NCBI GenBank assembly: GCA_963714055.1
Contig: OY970227.1
Coordinates: 2,356,001-2,420,000 of the forward strand
Length of the DNA: 64,000 bases
Source: JACDBE01 sp963714055
GTDB lineage: Bacteria > Actinomycetota > Acidimicrobiia > Spongiisociales > UBA5794
Direction: 5' to 3'
Part shown: positions 49,338-57,984 of the stretch, one piece after another
How the letters are laid out: each line of letters begins with the position of its first letter
How positions within the stretch are numbered: the first letter of the stretch is position 1
Program-made: the position numbers and the translations under genes
The notes under the pieces: generated by a model
Told to the model about the DNA's origin: nothing
The model's input: the letters and a program-made list of their open reading frames with translations, nothing else
Database searches by the model: none

Positions 49338-51887
49338 ATGGCCGCCATCCCCGAGAAGCCGACCCTCGACGGCCTCGAGGAGCGCTGGGCGGAGCGCTGG
49401 GATACCGGCGGCACTTACCGGTTCGACCGGTCTCGGCCACGCTCCGAGGTGTTCTCGATCGACACCCCGCCACCCACGGTGAGCGGCTCGCTCCACGTCG
49501 GCCACGTGTTCTCGTACACCCACACCGACGTGATCGCCCGCTACCGGCGGATGCGCGGCGAGGAGGTCTTCTACCCGATGGGCTGGGACGACAACGGCCT
49601 GCCCACCGAACGCCGCGTGCAGAACCACTACGGGGTCCGCTGCGACCCTTCGCTCCCGTACCAACCCGGACTGGCCGCCCCCGACCGCCCGTTCGACCCG
49701 CCCCGTTCGGTGAGCCGGCGCAACTTCGTCGAGCTCTGCCAAAGGCTCACCGTCGAGGACGAGGCCGCCTACGAGCAGATGTGGCGACGGCTCGGGCTGT
49801 CGGTCGACTGGGACCACGGCTATGCCACCATCGACGACCGCGCCCAGCGGGCGGCGCAACGGGCCTTCCTCCGCAACCTGGGGCGCGGCGAGGCCTACCA
49901 GCAGGAGGCGCCGGTGTTGTGGGACGTCGACTTCCAGACGGCGGTCGCCCAGGCCGAGCTCGAGGACCGGGAGCGGCCGGCGGCGCTGCACCGGCTGCGC
50001 TTCGCCGGTGACCGCGGGCCGATCGAGATCGAAACCACCCGGCCCGAGCTGGTGGTCTCGTGTGTCGCTCTCGTGATGAGCCCGGACGATCCGCGCGCCG
50101 GGCAGCTGGTCGGCTCCACGGCGCGGAGCCCGCTCTTCGGAGTCGAGGTGCCGGTGGTCTCCCATCGCCTCGCCGACTCCGAGCAGGGCACCGGGGTCGC
50201 CATGGTGTGCACCTTCGGCGACACCACCGACGTCGTCTGGTGGCGCGAGCTCGGCCTCACCACGCGGGGGGTCGTCGGGCGGGACGGCCGCTTCGTCGCC
50301 GATACCCCGGCGTGGCTGACCGGCGAGCGGGCGCGGTCCGCCTATGCCGCCCTCGCCGGGATGCGGGTCGACCAGGCGCGGCGGGCGATGGTGGAGATGC
50401 TGGCGGCGTCGGGCGAGATGGCCCCCGACCCTCGGCCGATCACCCATCCGGTCAAGTTCTACGAGAAGGGCGAGAGCCCGCTGGAGATCGTCACCAGCCG
50501 CCAGTGGTACCTGCGCAACGGGGGCCGTGACCCGGGTCTCCGCGCCGAGCTGCGGGCGCGCGGTGGCGAGCTGTCCTGGGTGCCCGACTACATGAAGGTG
50601 CGCTACGAGCACTGGGTCGACGGCTTGGCAGGCGACTGGCTGGTGTCACGGCAGCGCTTCTTCGGAGTGCCGTTCCCGGTGTGGTACCCCGTTGACGATG
50701 AGGGACGGCCGGACCACGGCCGCCCCATCGTCCCCGACGAGGCCGACCTTCCCGTCGACCCCGCATCGCAGGCGCCTCCCGGCTACGGCGAGCCGCAGCG
50801 CGGGGTCCCCGGCGGGTTCGTCGCCGACCCCGACGTCATGGACACCTGGGCGACGTCTTCCCTCTCACCGCAGATCGTCACCGGTTGGGAGGAGGACCCG
50901 GACCTGTTCGCCCGGACCTTTCCGATGGACCTCCGTCCCCAGGCCCACGAGATCATCCGCACCTGGCTGTTCTCCTCGGTGGTGCGGGCCCATCTGGAGC
51001 AGGGCGAGCTGCCCTGGCGGCTGGCGACGATCTCCGGCTGGGTGGTCGACCCGGAGCGCCGGAAGATGTCGAAGTCGAAGGGCAACGTCGTGACGCCGAT
51101 GGACATCGTCGACCGGCACGGCGCCGATGGGGTGCGCTACTGGGCGGCCCGGGGCCGGCCGGGCGTCGACACCACCTTCGACGAGGGGCAGATGCGGGTG
51201 GGGCGACGGCTGGCGATCAAGCTGCTCAACGCCTCGCGTTTCGTCCTCGGCCTGGGTGATCCGGACGAGGTCGAGCCCGCCGACGGCGTGGTGTCCGAGC
51301 CGGTCGACCGTGCCATGCTGACCCGGCTGGCGGCGACCGTGCAGGCGTGCACCGCGGCTCTCGACGCCTTCGACTACACCCGGGCCCTCGACCGGGCCGA
51401 GGGCGAGTTCTGGTGGTGGGCCGACAACTACGTGGAGTTGGTCAAGGGCCGGGCCTACGTGAGCGGTGACGCCGACGAAGCGGTTCAGGGAGCGCAGTCG
51501 GCAAGGTGCGCCCTGGGGTCGGCGCTGTCCACCTTCCTCCGGCTCTTCGCTCCCTTCCTCCCCTTCGTCACCGAAGAGGTGTGGTCGTGGTGGCGGCAGG
51601 GCTCGATCCACCGCGCCCCCTGGCCCTCGGCGGAGTCGCCTGCCGAGGATGGCGACCCGCTGGTGTTGGAGCGGCTCGCCGACGTGCTGGCGGCGGTGCG
51701 CCGGACGAAGACCGAGGCACAGGTGTCGATGCGCGCTCCCGTCGACCGGCTGGTCGTGGCGGTCGCCGCCGGACAGATGACTGGCCTCGGCGCCGGCCTG
51801 AGCGACCTGGCTCGGGCGTCGAACGTGGCGAGGGTCGAGGTCGTCGAGGAGGCCATCCCCCGGATCGAGGTGGTGCTGGCGCCGTGA
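49338..51887 (+). CDS. valS: Valyl-tRNA synthetase, archaeal-type
   Basis: 849 residues. Class I signature PPPTVSGSLHVGH (HVGH at 52-55) and KMSKS (~576-580), a CP1 editing domain, and a Val-type anticodon-binding domain. After the signature it reads GWDDNGLPTERRVQ, as in archaeal and alpha-proteobacterial ValRS, instead of the GTDHAGIATQ of most bacterial enzymes. The C-terminal coiled-coil arm of bacterial ValRS is absent. It charges tRNA-Val in the cytosol. No T-box is visible upstream, in line with a leaderless mRNA. Confidence 0.94.
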   Translation: MAAIPEKPTLDGLEERWAERWDTGGTYRFDRSRPRSEVFSIDTPPPTVSGSLHVGHVFSYTHTDVIARYRRMRGEEVFYPMGWDDNGLPTERRVQNHYGVRCDPSLPYQPGLAAPDRPFDPPRSVSRRNFVELCQRLTVEDEAAYEQMWRRLGLSVDWDHGYATIDDRAQRAAQRAFLRNLGRGEAYQQEAPVLWDVDFQTAVAQAELEDRERPAALHRLRFAGDRGPIEIETTRPELVVSCVALVMSPDDPRAGQLVGSTARSPLFGVEVPVVSHRLADSEQGTGVAMVCTFGDTTDVVWWRELGLTTRGVVGRDGRFVADTPAWLTGERARSAYAALAGMRVDQARRAMVEMLAASGEMAPDPRPITHPVKFYEKGESPLEIVTSRQWYLRNGGRDPGLRAELRARGGELSWVPDYMKVRYEHWVDGLAGDWLVSRQRFFGVPFPVWYPVDDEGRPDHGRPIVPDEADLPVDPASQAPPGYGEPQRGVPGGFVADPDVMDTWATSSLSPQIVTGWEEDPDLFARTFPMDLRPQAHEIIRTWLFSSVVRAHLEQGELPWRLATISGWVVDPERRKMSKSKGNVVTPMDIVDRHGADGVRYWAARGRPGVDTTFDEGQMRVGRRLAIKLLNASRFVLGLGDPDEVEPADGVVSEPVDRAMLTRLAATVQACTAALDAFDYTRALDRAEGEFWWWADNYVELVKGRAYVSGDADEAVQGAQSARCALGSALSTFLRLFAPFLPFVTEEVWSWWRQGSIHRAPWPSAESPAEDGDPLVLERLADVLAAVRRTKTEAQVSMRAPVDRLVVAVAAGQMTGLGAGLSDLARASNVARVEVVEEAIPRIEVVLAP

Positions 51888-51939
51888 CCGGAGCGGGGCG
51901 GCGCCGGTAGCCTCCCGGACACGGATAAGGAGGCCCCAC

Positions 51940-52398
51940 GTGGTGTCGAGCAAGGCGGCGACCGTCGACGAGTACCTGGCAGAGCTGCCCGAGGAGCGGC
52001 GGGAGGCGATCGCAACCGTGCGCCGGTTCATCCTGGACCACCTGCCCGAGGGCTACGTGGAGGGCATGAACTGGGGGATGATCGTCTACGCAGTGCCGCT
52101 GGAGCGGTACCCGGACACCTACAACAAGCAGCCGCTCGGTTTGGTCGCCCTTGCCTCACAGAAGAACTACATGTCGCTCTATATCTGGGGCCCGGATGAC
52201 GCCTGGGTGAAGGACGGCGAGTTCCGCCGCCGCTGGAAGGAGACCGGGAAGAAGCTGGACATGGGCAAGTCGTGCGTCCGGTTCAGGAAGGTCGACGACC
52301 TGGCGCTCGACGTCATCGGCGACACGCTCGCCGCCACGCCCGTCGACCGGCTCATCGCCACCTACGAGGCGGCGCGGCAGACGACGCGGAAGCGGTGA
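51940..52398 (+). CDS. DUF1801 (YdhG/frataxin-like fold) protein
   Basis: 152 residues from GTG 51940 with AAGGAGG 6 nt upstream; TAGCCT at 51908-51913 is the likely -10. The sequence TVDEYLAELPEERREAIATVRRFI, GYVEGMNWGMIVYAV and MGKSCVRFRKVDDL are typical of DUF1801. The fold is frataxin-like and an iron-binding role has been suggested for some members; the function here is unproven. Confidence 0.85.
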   Translation: MVSSKAATVDEYLAELPEERREAIATVRRFILDHLPEGYVEGMNWGMIVYAVPLERYPDTYNKQPLGLVALASQKNYMSLYIWGPDDAWVKDGEFRRRWKETGKKLDMGKSCVRFRKVDDLALDVIGDTLAATPVDRLIATYEAARQTTRKR

Positions 52399-52496
52399 CC
52401 GGGCCCCCTGAGGGCTTGTGCGCCCTGATCGCGCGACGGCCTCGAACGGCCCCCTTTCCGTCTGATTGCCACGCCTGCGGCGTCTCTGTTCAGCCA

Positions 52497-52519
52497 CCTT
52501 TCCCCCGGAGGGGGAAAGG
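52497..52519. terminator. 10-bp perfect hairpin between convergent genes
   Basis: CCTTTCCCCC-GGA-GGGGGAAAGG forms a stem of 10 bp with a 3-nt loop, between the DUF1801 and peptidase stops. A smaller hairpin, ACGCC-TGC-GGCGT, lies about 20 bp upstream. This is a likely bidirectional terminator. Confidence 0.7.
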
Positions 52520-52534
52520 AAACCAGACAGCGGA

Positions 52535-53869
52535 TCATCCGGCGAGCACTCTGAGGGCGATCGCCTCCGCCAGGATGCCGTTGCGGAGGTCGGCCAGGTC
52601 GAGGCTCTCGTCGGGGCCGTGGGGCCGGCTGGTGGGATCGGCGACGCCGGTGAGCAGGATCGCCGCTCCCGGATAGGCCTTCTGGAACTCGGCCACGAAC
52701 GGGATCGAGCCGCCCTCGCCCATCTCGACCGAGGGAACGCCCCACGCCGCCTCGAAACCGGCGCGCCACGCATCGAACGCCGCTCCGTCGGTGGTGATGG
52801 CGATCGGGCCGCCGGCAGCGCCGCGGGTGACGGCCACCTCGGCTCCCCAGGGGGCGTTGGCCACCAGGTGGGCCTCCAGGGCATCGAGCGCACCCAGCGC
52901 ATCGGTACCGGGCGGGATACGGACGCTCACCTTGGCCCGCGCCGACGGGAGCAGCTGGTTGATCGCCTCGGCGACCGGTGGGGCGTCGATGGCGAGCACC
53001 GAGCAGGCCGGTCGGGTCCACATCCGCTCGGTGAGCGTGCCGGTGCCGATCAGCGCGGTGCCGGGCAACGCCCCGGCCTGGGCCCGCAGCTCCTCCTCAG
53101 TCAGGTCGAGCGGGTCTACCGAATATCCGCCCAGGCCGGCGATGGCGACGTTCCCGGCGTCGTCGTGCAGGGTCGCCAGCAGGCGGCACAGCGTGGTGAG
53201 GGCGTCGGGGAAGGCACCTCCGAACTGGCCGCTGTGGACACCCTTGTCGAGGGTCCGCACCTCGACCACGCAGTCGACCAACCCGCGCAGCGAGACGGTC
53301 ACCGCCGGCGCCCCGACCCGCCAGTTGGCCGAGTCGGCGATGACGAACACGTCGGCGGCGAGCGCGTCGCGGTATCGATCGAGGAAGACGGGGAGGTGCT
53401 CCGAGCCGATCTCCTCCTCGCCTTCGACGAACACCTTCACGCCGATCGGGGGGCGACCGCCGTGGGCGCCGACCGACCCGAGGTGGACCGCTATTCCCGC
53501 CTTGTCGTCGGAGCTCCCCCGCCCGTAGAGCCGGCCGTCACGCTCCACCGGCTCGAACGGCGGAGACGTCCAGAGGTGGTCAGGCCCCGGTGGCTGGACG
53601 TCGTGGTGGGCGTAGAGGAGCACCGTCGGGGAGCCTGCGGGGCCTTCGATCTCGCCGAATACGGCCGGGTGGGCGCCTTCGACCTCGAGGAGCCGGACAT
53701 CGGTGAATCCGTGGCGTCGCAGCACCTCGGCGACGTGCTCGGCGGAACGGCGGACTTCGGCGGCGTCGAAGGCGGGCGCGCTCACCGACGGGATGCGGAC
53801 CATTGCCTCCAGCTCGGTGAGGATTGACGGGAACGAGGCGTCGACGGCGGAGGCGAGGTCATCGTGCAT
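52535..53869 (-). CDS. M20-family metallopeptidase (dipeptidase)
   Basis: 444 residues from ATG 53869. Zinc-site motifs: LLYAHHDVQP (His, Asp), GRGSSDDKAG (bridging Asp), VEGEEEIGS (catalytic Glu pair) and a C-terminal His in SRPHGPDES. It has the usual dimerisation lid domain. It hydrolyses dipeptides or acylated amino acids in the cytosol. TACGCT lies 7 nt upstream and fixes the start, even though the frame is open further upstream. Confidence 0.92.
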   Translation of the reverse strand: MHDDLASAVDASFPSILTELEAMVRIPSVSAPAFDAAEVRRSAEHVAEVLRRHGFTDVRLLEVEGAHPAVFGEIEGPAGSPTVLLYAHHDVQPPGPDHLWTSPPFEPVERDGRLYGRGSSDDKAGIAVHLGSVGAHGGRPPIGVKVFVEGEEEIGSEHLPVFLDRYRDALAADVFVIADSANWRVGAPAVTVSLRGLVDCVVEVRTLDKGVHSGQFGGAFPDALTTLCRLLATLHDDAGNVAIAGLGGYSVDPLDLTEEELRAQAGALPGTALIGTGTLTERMWTRPACSVLAIDAPPVAEAINQLLPSARAKVSVRIPPGTDALGALDALEAHLVANAPWGAEVAVTRGAAGGPIAITTDGAAFDAWRAGFEAAWGVPSVEMGEGGSIPFVAEFQKAYPGAAILLTGVADPTSRPHGPDESLDLADLRNGILAEAIALRVLAG

Positions 53870-53876
53870 GGCCCGC

Positions 53877-53882
53877 AGCGTA
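53877..53882 (-). promoter_or_regulatory. -10 hexamer TACGCT of the M20 peptidase gene
   Basis: It lies 7 nt upstream of ATG 53869 on the minus strand. Confidence 0.5.
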
Positions 53883-53931
53883 CCGGCCGCCCCACCCCGG
53901 TCCGATCCCGGCTTGCGTGTCCCTGGAGAGG

Positions 53932-54795
53932 TCAGGCTCGCTGGTCGTCCCAGTTGAAGGGGCGGCCGATGAGCCGCTCCAGGTCGCGGTTGTACGGGGC
54001 GAAGTAGGCCTCCAGCCGGGCTCGGAGCTCGGGGTCGATGTCGGCAGGGGTGGCCTGGTTGATCGCCGGGAAGGAGGCGCCGTCCCACGGTCGGACCCCG
54101 ATGAACCGCCACACCTGGTCGAGGACCGGCCCGGGATCGGAGAAGAGGTCTTCGCTGCGGATGAACAGGAACCGGTCGAGTGGGAAGTGGGTCAGCCAGC
54201 GTTCGATCTGCTCGGCGTAGCGGCTCTTGGCGAGGTACAGGAATCGCAGCGCGTCACCGACGCCTTGCCGATCGTCGTGGTAGTCGCCGAAGCCGGCCGG
54301 AAGCGGGTCGGCCTGCTCCTTCTCGACCGCCTGCTCGAACGTGGCGGTCTCCCGGCCCTCCATGGTCCGCAGCCGCCAGGCGGAGTGGGCCCGCTCCACC
54401 GGGTGCCGGAGCATGGCGATGAGCTTGGCGTCCGGCGTCACCTCGGCCAGGCGCCCCGGCACGTCGGGGTGCACGAGGTAGTTGGGGGTCGCCTCCCCGG
54501 TGACCCGTCCGTGGCCGATCGCACGTTTCGTCGGGAAGTTGGCGCGGTACCAGCCCACCCCCCGGCGGTAGTGCAGGTCGTAGAAGTGGATCTCCTTGCG
54601 GTGCGGAGCGAGGACGTCGGGATGGTGGGTGAGGTGGTCGAACAGCGAGGTCGTCCCGCTGCGCTGGGCACCGAGGATGACGAAGTCGGGGAGCGCCCTT
54701 CGGGAGGCGGTCGCCATCCGCCAACGCCAGGTCAGGCCTCGTCCGATCCGGGCCGGGTGGAGCCGGCTCTGGCGACGAGCGCGCCGGTTCCTCAT
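53932..54795 (-). CDS. Sulfotransferase, third of three
   Basis: 287 residues from ATG 54795 (a G6 run just upstream); ATG 54819 is an alternative start. A basic N-terminus precedes the PAPS loop GAQRSGTTSLFDHL. Then come KEIHFYD, GEATPNYLVHP, IAMLRHPVERAHSAW and YAEQIERWLTHFPLDRFLFI. It is divergently oriented to the P-loop kinase-like gene at 54963. Confidence 0.88.
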   Translation of the reverse strand: MRNRRARRQSRLHPARIGRGLTWRWRMATASRRALPDFVILGAQRSGTTSLFDHLTHHPDVLAPHRKEIHFYDLHYRRGVGWYRANFPTKRAIGHGRVTGEATPNYLVHPDVPGRLAEVTPDAKLIAMLRHPVERAHSAWRLRTMEGRETATFEQAVEKEQADPLPAGFGDYHDDRQGVGDALRFLYLAKSRYAEQIERWLTHFPLDRFLFIRSEDLFSDPGPVLDQVWRFIGVRPWDGASFPAINQATPADIDPELRARLEAYFAPYNRDLERLIGRPFNWDDQRA

Positions 54796-54962
54796 CACAG
54801 CCCCCCGACCGGTCGCCATCCCATGGCGGCGAGTGTACGACCCGGTGGGCCGGCCAAAGCTCCAGGGGAACGGGTCGCCCGGCCCATCACCCGGGGATGG
54901 GGAACCCCCTAGTGTCTCGCCTACGCACCACCGGAAGGCTGCGGGTATCGGGGGGCGATCGA

Positions 54963-55763
54963 ATGCGACTGATCGAGTTCCTGGGAACTCCCGGGAGCGG
55001 TAAGTCCACCACGCTGGGACTGCTCGAGTCCGACGCGCCCGCTGCCGGCATCCGGCTCCAGCGCATCGACCCGGTGGGGAGGATCGCCATCGCCCGCCAG
55101 GGCCGGGACCCGGTGACCCGGGCGGTGGCCCGGACCGTGGGCCGCTACTGGCGTTCGGCATGGAAACGGGCCATGGTCAGGTCGAGCGACCGGGTCTCCA
55201 TCCTCTCCCGTGCCATCGTGAAGCGGCCCGAGCTGGCCGCGGCGATGATCGAGGCGAACGACGCCCACAACCACGACGCCGGGGCCGACCGGGTGATGGG
55301 GATGCTGCTCAACCATCTCATCGGGTTCCAGCTCGCCGAGGAGACGCTGGGCGACCGTGAGTGGCTCCTGCTCGACGAGGGCCTGTGCAACCGGGTCACC
55401 AGCCTGTTCGCCGCCGGGTTCGATGCCGACCTCGACCAAGCCGAGCTCGACCGCTACCTCGATCTCATCCCGGTGCCGGACGTCCTTGTCGTCGTCTCAG
55501 CGCCGATCGACGTGTGTTTCGACCGGCTGGAGAAGATCGGCTGGACGGAGCGCATGGCCGGGAAGCCCGCGGTGAGCCGGCGCGCCTTCCTGCAGCGGTC
55601 TTCCGAGCTGGTCGATCTCTCCCGGAGTCACATGGAGGCGGCCGGTTCGACGGTCGTGCTCGTCGACGGCACCGCCCCTCCCCGGACCTCGATTCCCGCA
55701 GTCATGGCCGGCATCCGTGCCGCCGGCGTGGTTCCCGCCACCGGTTCCACATCCGGGAGCTGA
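54963..55763 (+). CDS. P-loop kinase-like protein of unknown substrate
   Basis: 266 residues from ATG 54963. Walker A GTPGSGKSTT lies at residues 8-17, and REWLLLDEGLCNR is a likely Walker B. VLVVVSAPIDVCFDRL and a small basic lid (SRRAFLQRS) recall thymidylate/deoxynucleoside-kinase folds. A longer start at 54897 is possible, but homologous-looking sequence begins at 54963. Because it sits next to a sulfotransferase gene, an APS-kinase-like or polysaccharide-related role is conceivable, but the APS kinase signature is absent. Confidence 0.7.
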   Translation: MRLIEFLGTPGSGKSTTLGLLESDAPAAGIRLQRIDPVGRIAIARQGRDPVTRAVARTVGRYWRSAWKRAMVRSSDRVSILSRAIVKRPELAAAMIEANDAHNHDAGADRVMGMLLNHLIGFQLAEETLGDREWLLLDEGLCNRVTSLFAAGFDADLDQAELDRYLDLIPVPDVLVVVSAPIDVCFDRLEKIGWTERMAGKPAVSRRAFLQRSSELVDLSRSHMEAAGSTVVLVDGTAPPRTSIPAVMAGIRAAGVVPATGSTSGS

Positions 55764-55771
55764 CCCGGGCG

Positions 55772-56464
55772 TCAGGCGTCCACGTCGAGGACCGCTTCGC
55801 CGTTGGCCGATGCGTCGGAGTCGATCGGCTCCAACGTCACCCAGATGTGCGGGAAGTCGGCTCGCCGCACACCGGTCCAGAGGTCGATCGTATCGCCGGC
55901 CCGGAACGACCCGGCCGAGAGGTGGATGTCGTCGCTGCTCATCCACAGCTCGTAGACGTACCCCTCCGGCGCGGGGGGCAGATCGACGGCGTCGAGCCGC
56001 ATGCGGGTCCCGGCGTCGGTCGCCCACCCCACGACGGTGGCCGATGCCTCCGGGGTCGGCCCGGTGCCGACCAGGGTGACCTCCCAGTCGGGCTGGTTGG
56101 CGCGGAGCACGGTGACGGCGACACCGGTGGCGACGATCACCACCGCCGCCCAGCCCAGCCATGTCCACCGCTTCCGGGCGGGCGCCTCGGCGACTCGCAG
56201 CACCGGCGGCGGGCTGGTGACATCACCCGATCCCGGTGCAGGCACCGCCTCGGCGGGCTCCTCGGCGGCGGTCACCGCCGCCATGACGCGATCCTCCAGC
56301 CCGGGATCGGGCTCGGCCCAGGTGTCCGGGTCGGCGAGGAGCCCGCGAACCAGGGCGAGCTCGGCGTCGCCGGCTGAGCAGGCGGCACAGACGGTGCGGT
56401 GGGCGGCCAGCTCGGGGCTGTCGTCACCACTGAGCCGCCCCGCCAGGTACTCGCTGCAGATCAT
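55772..56464 (-). CDS. Anti-sigma factor, RskA-type
   Basis: 230 residues from ATG 56464. The N-terminal zinc-binding anti-sigma segment has HRTVCAACSAG (H-x3-C-x2-C), then one membrane span (WLGWAAVVIVATGVAVTVL) and an extracellular RskA domain (TRMRLDAVDLPPAPEGYVYELWM). It would hold the ECF sigma factor at the membrane until regulated proteolysis frees it. The start overlaps the sigma factor stop by 4 bp. Confidence 0.9.
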   Translation of the reverse strand: MICSEYLAGRLSGDDSPELAAHRTVCAACSAGDAELALVRGLLADPDTWAEPDPGLEDRVMAAVTAAEEPAEAVPAPGSGDVTSPPPVLRVAEAPARKRWTWLGWAAVVIVATGVAVTVLRANQPDWEVTLVGTGPTPEASATVVGWATDAGTRMRLDAVDLPPAPEGYVYELWMSSDDIHLSAGSFRAGDTIDLWTGVRRADFPHIWVTLEPIDSDASANGEAVLDVDA

Positions 56465-57030
56465 GCGCTCGCCTCCTGCAGGTGCAGCAGGAGCTCGGCG
56501 AGGCGCCGATGCGCCCGATGGGATCGCGACTTCACCGTGCCCACCGGGATTCCCAGGGTCATCGCCGCTTCCTCGTGGGTGAGCCCCAGGAAGTGGGTCG
56601 CCTCGACGACGGTGCGTTCGTCCGGCGGCATGGTGTCGAGGGCGCGCCGCACCTCCCACGTCGTCCAGGTCGCCTCGAACCCGGGGGGGAGCTCGGCGAG
56701 CTGATCGTCGAGCGGGGCCTGGCGGCTGTGGCGGCGTTCGCGCCGGAACAGGTCGACGGCGACCCGCCGGGTGATGGTGAAGAGCCACGGGGCGACATCG
56801 CGCGAGGGGTCGAAGCGCGGGGCGGCCCGCCACGCCTGGAGGAAGGACTGCTGCACCGCCTCTTCGGCCAGTCCCCGATCACCGAGCGAGCGCAGCGCCA
56901 CCGAGAACATCGGACGCGAGTACCTCCGGTAGAGGTCGCGCACCGCCTCCGGGTCCCCGGAGACGAAGCGGGCGACCATGTCGGTCTCGGTGGTCACCGT
57001 GACCACGGTGTAGTGAGCGACACCATGCAT
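56461..57030 (-). CDS. ECF sigma factor, SigK-like
   Basis: 189 residues from ATG 57030. Region 2 (LYRRYSRPMFSVALRSLGD, EEAVQQSFLQAWRAAPRFDP, APWLFTITRRVAVDLFRR) and region 4 (MPPDERTVVEATHFLGLTHEEAAMTLGIPVGTVKSR). The cotranscribed RskA-like gene downstream indicates control by an anti-sigma factor. The divergent secreted-protein gene at 57178 is a candidate target, but a matching promoter is not clear. Confidence 0.92.
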   Translation of the reverse strand: MHGVAHYTVVTVTTETDMVARFVSGDPEAVRDLYRRYSRPMFSVALRSLGDRGLAEEAVQQSFLQAWRAAPRFDPSRDVAPWLFTITRRVAVDLFRRERRHSRQAPLDDQLAELPPGFEATWTTWEVRRALDTMPPDERTVVEATHFLGLTHEEAAMTLGIPVGTVKSRSHRAHRRLAELLLHLQEASA

Positions 57031-57177
57031 TTCCAAGCTAGTTACGCAGCGGCGCTATCGGGTGGTTCGCCCACGTCCTCGGTATGGCAAGGAATGGTTT
57101 GTGGTGGGCTGTCGGGAACGTAAGAATGCGGCGGGTCGCCGAAAGTCGGCAACCTGGGGACGGGGGAACGGGGAACC

Positions 57178-57978
57178 ATGGCTATCGCGCCGACCAGCCG
57201 ACACTTGCGACGACACATTGCCCTTGGATTGGCGGCGACGCTGCTGGCTGTCGCCGCGGTTGGAGCGCTCGCCGCGCCGGCCACCGCCGCTGCCCGGCCC
57301 AAGATCACCACGACCGTCCACGATGCCGCTCACGTCGATCAGACCAACGCCCCGATCGCCGCCGGTACCGAGGTTCATCTCGTCGTCGCCGTAGCCGGCA
57401 AGCCCGGCCAGCCGGTCGCCGGCGGCACGGTAGACATCAGCCGTTTCGAGAACGACGCTTGCACGGGCACCGCGGTCGTCGTCGAGGCCGACCTGCTGGT
57501 CGTCGGCGGGTCGGTCGAGTCCGCCGGTTTCGTCACCACGGGGGCCACCTTCTCGTGGCGTGCCCACTATGACGGCGACGTCGCCTACCGGCCGGGCGAC
57601 GCCGCTTGTCGAGTCGTGACCGCGTCGACCGGCGGCGGGCCGCTCACACTCGATACCTCCGTTCACGACGCCGCCCACGCCGACGTCACCGGCACCACCA
57701 TGGCCGTCGGGTCCGTGGTGCACGTCCAGGTGATCCTCAACTCCGGGGGCGGGCCGGCACCCACCTCCAGCCTGGAGATCAAGTACTGGTCCGGGAGCGC
57801 GCTGTGCCCCGGGCACGCCACCAGCACCCAGAAGCCGGTGGCGGTGGTGGACGGGGTGGCCGAGTCGATGGGGTACACGCTGGCGGGCATCGGCGGCTAC
57901 TCGTACAAGGCGGTGTACCGCGGCGACGCCAATTACCCGCAGACCGTCGGCCCGTGCGTGTCGGTCAGCGCCGGTTGA
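57178..57978 (+). CDS. Secreted protein with two Ig-like repeats
   Basis: 266 residues: signal peptide (LGLAATLLAVAAVGALAAPATAAA) and two repeats of ~110 residues, each starting T-x-VHDAAHxDxT (residues ~43 and ~160) and ending with a Tyr-containing GDxxYxxxxxxC motif (YDGDVAYRPGDAAC, YRGDANYPQTVGPC). Each repeat has two Cys that may form a disulfide. Such Ig-like repeats occur in actinobacterial surface proteins; the ligand is unknown. It ends 6 bp before the stop of zwf. Confidence 0.75.
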   Translation: MAIAPTSRHLRRHIALGLAATLLAVAAVGALAAPATAAARPKITTTVHDAAHVDQTNAPIAAGTEVHLVVAVAGKPGQPVAGGTVDISRFENDACTGTAVVVEADLLVVGGSVESAGFVTTGATFSWRAHYDGDVAYRPGDAACRVVTASTGGGPLTLDTSVHDAAHADVTGTTMAVGSVVHVQVILNSGGGPAPTSSLEIKYWSGSALCPGHATSTQKPVAVVDGVAESMGYTLAGIGGYSYKAVYRGDANYPQTVGPCVSVSAG

Positions 57979-57984
57979 TCGGCC

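Noticed and set aside
57100..57177. SigK-type promoter for the secreted two-repeat protein
   Set aside because: GGAAC at ~57115 could be an ECF -35, but no -10 at a fitting distance is convincing.
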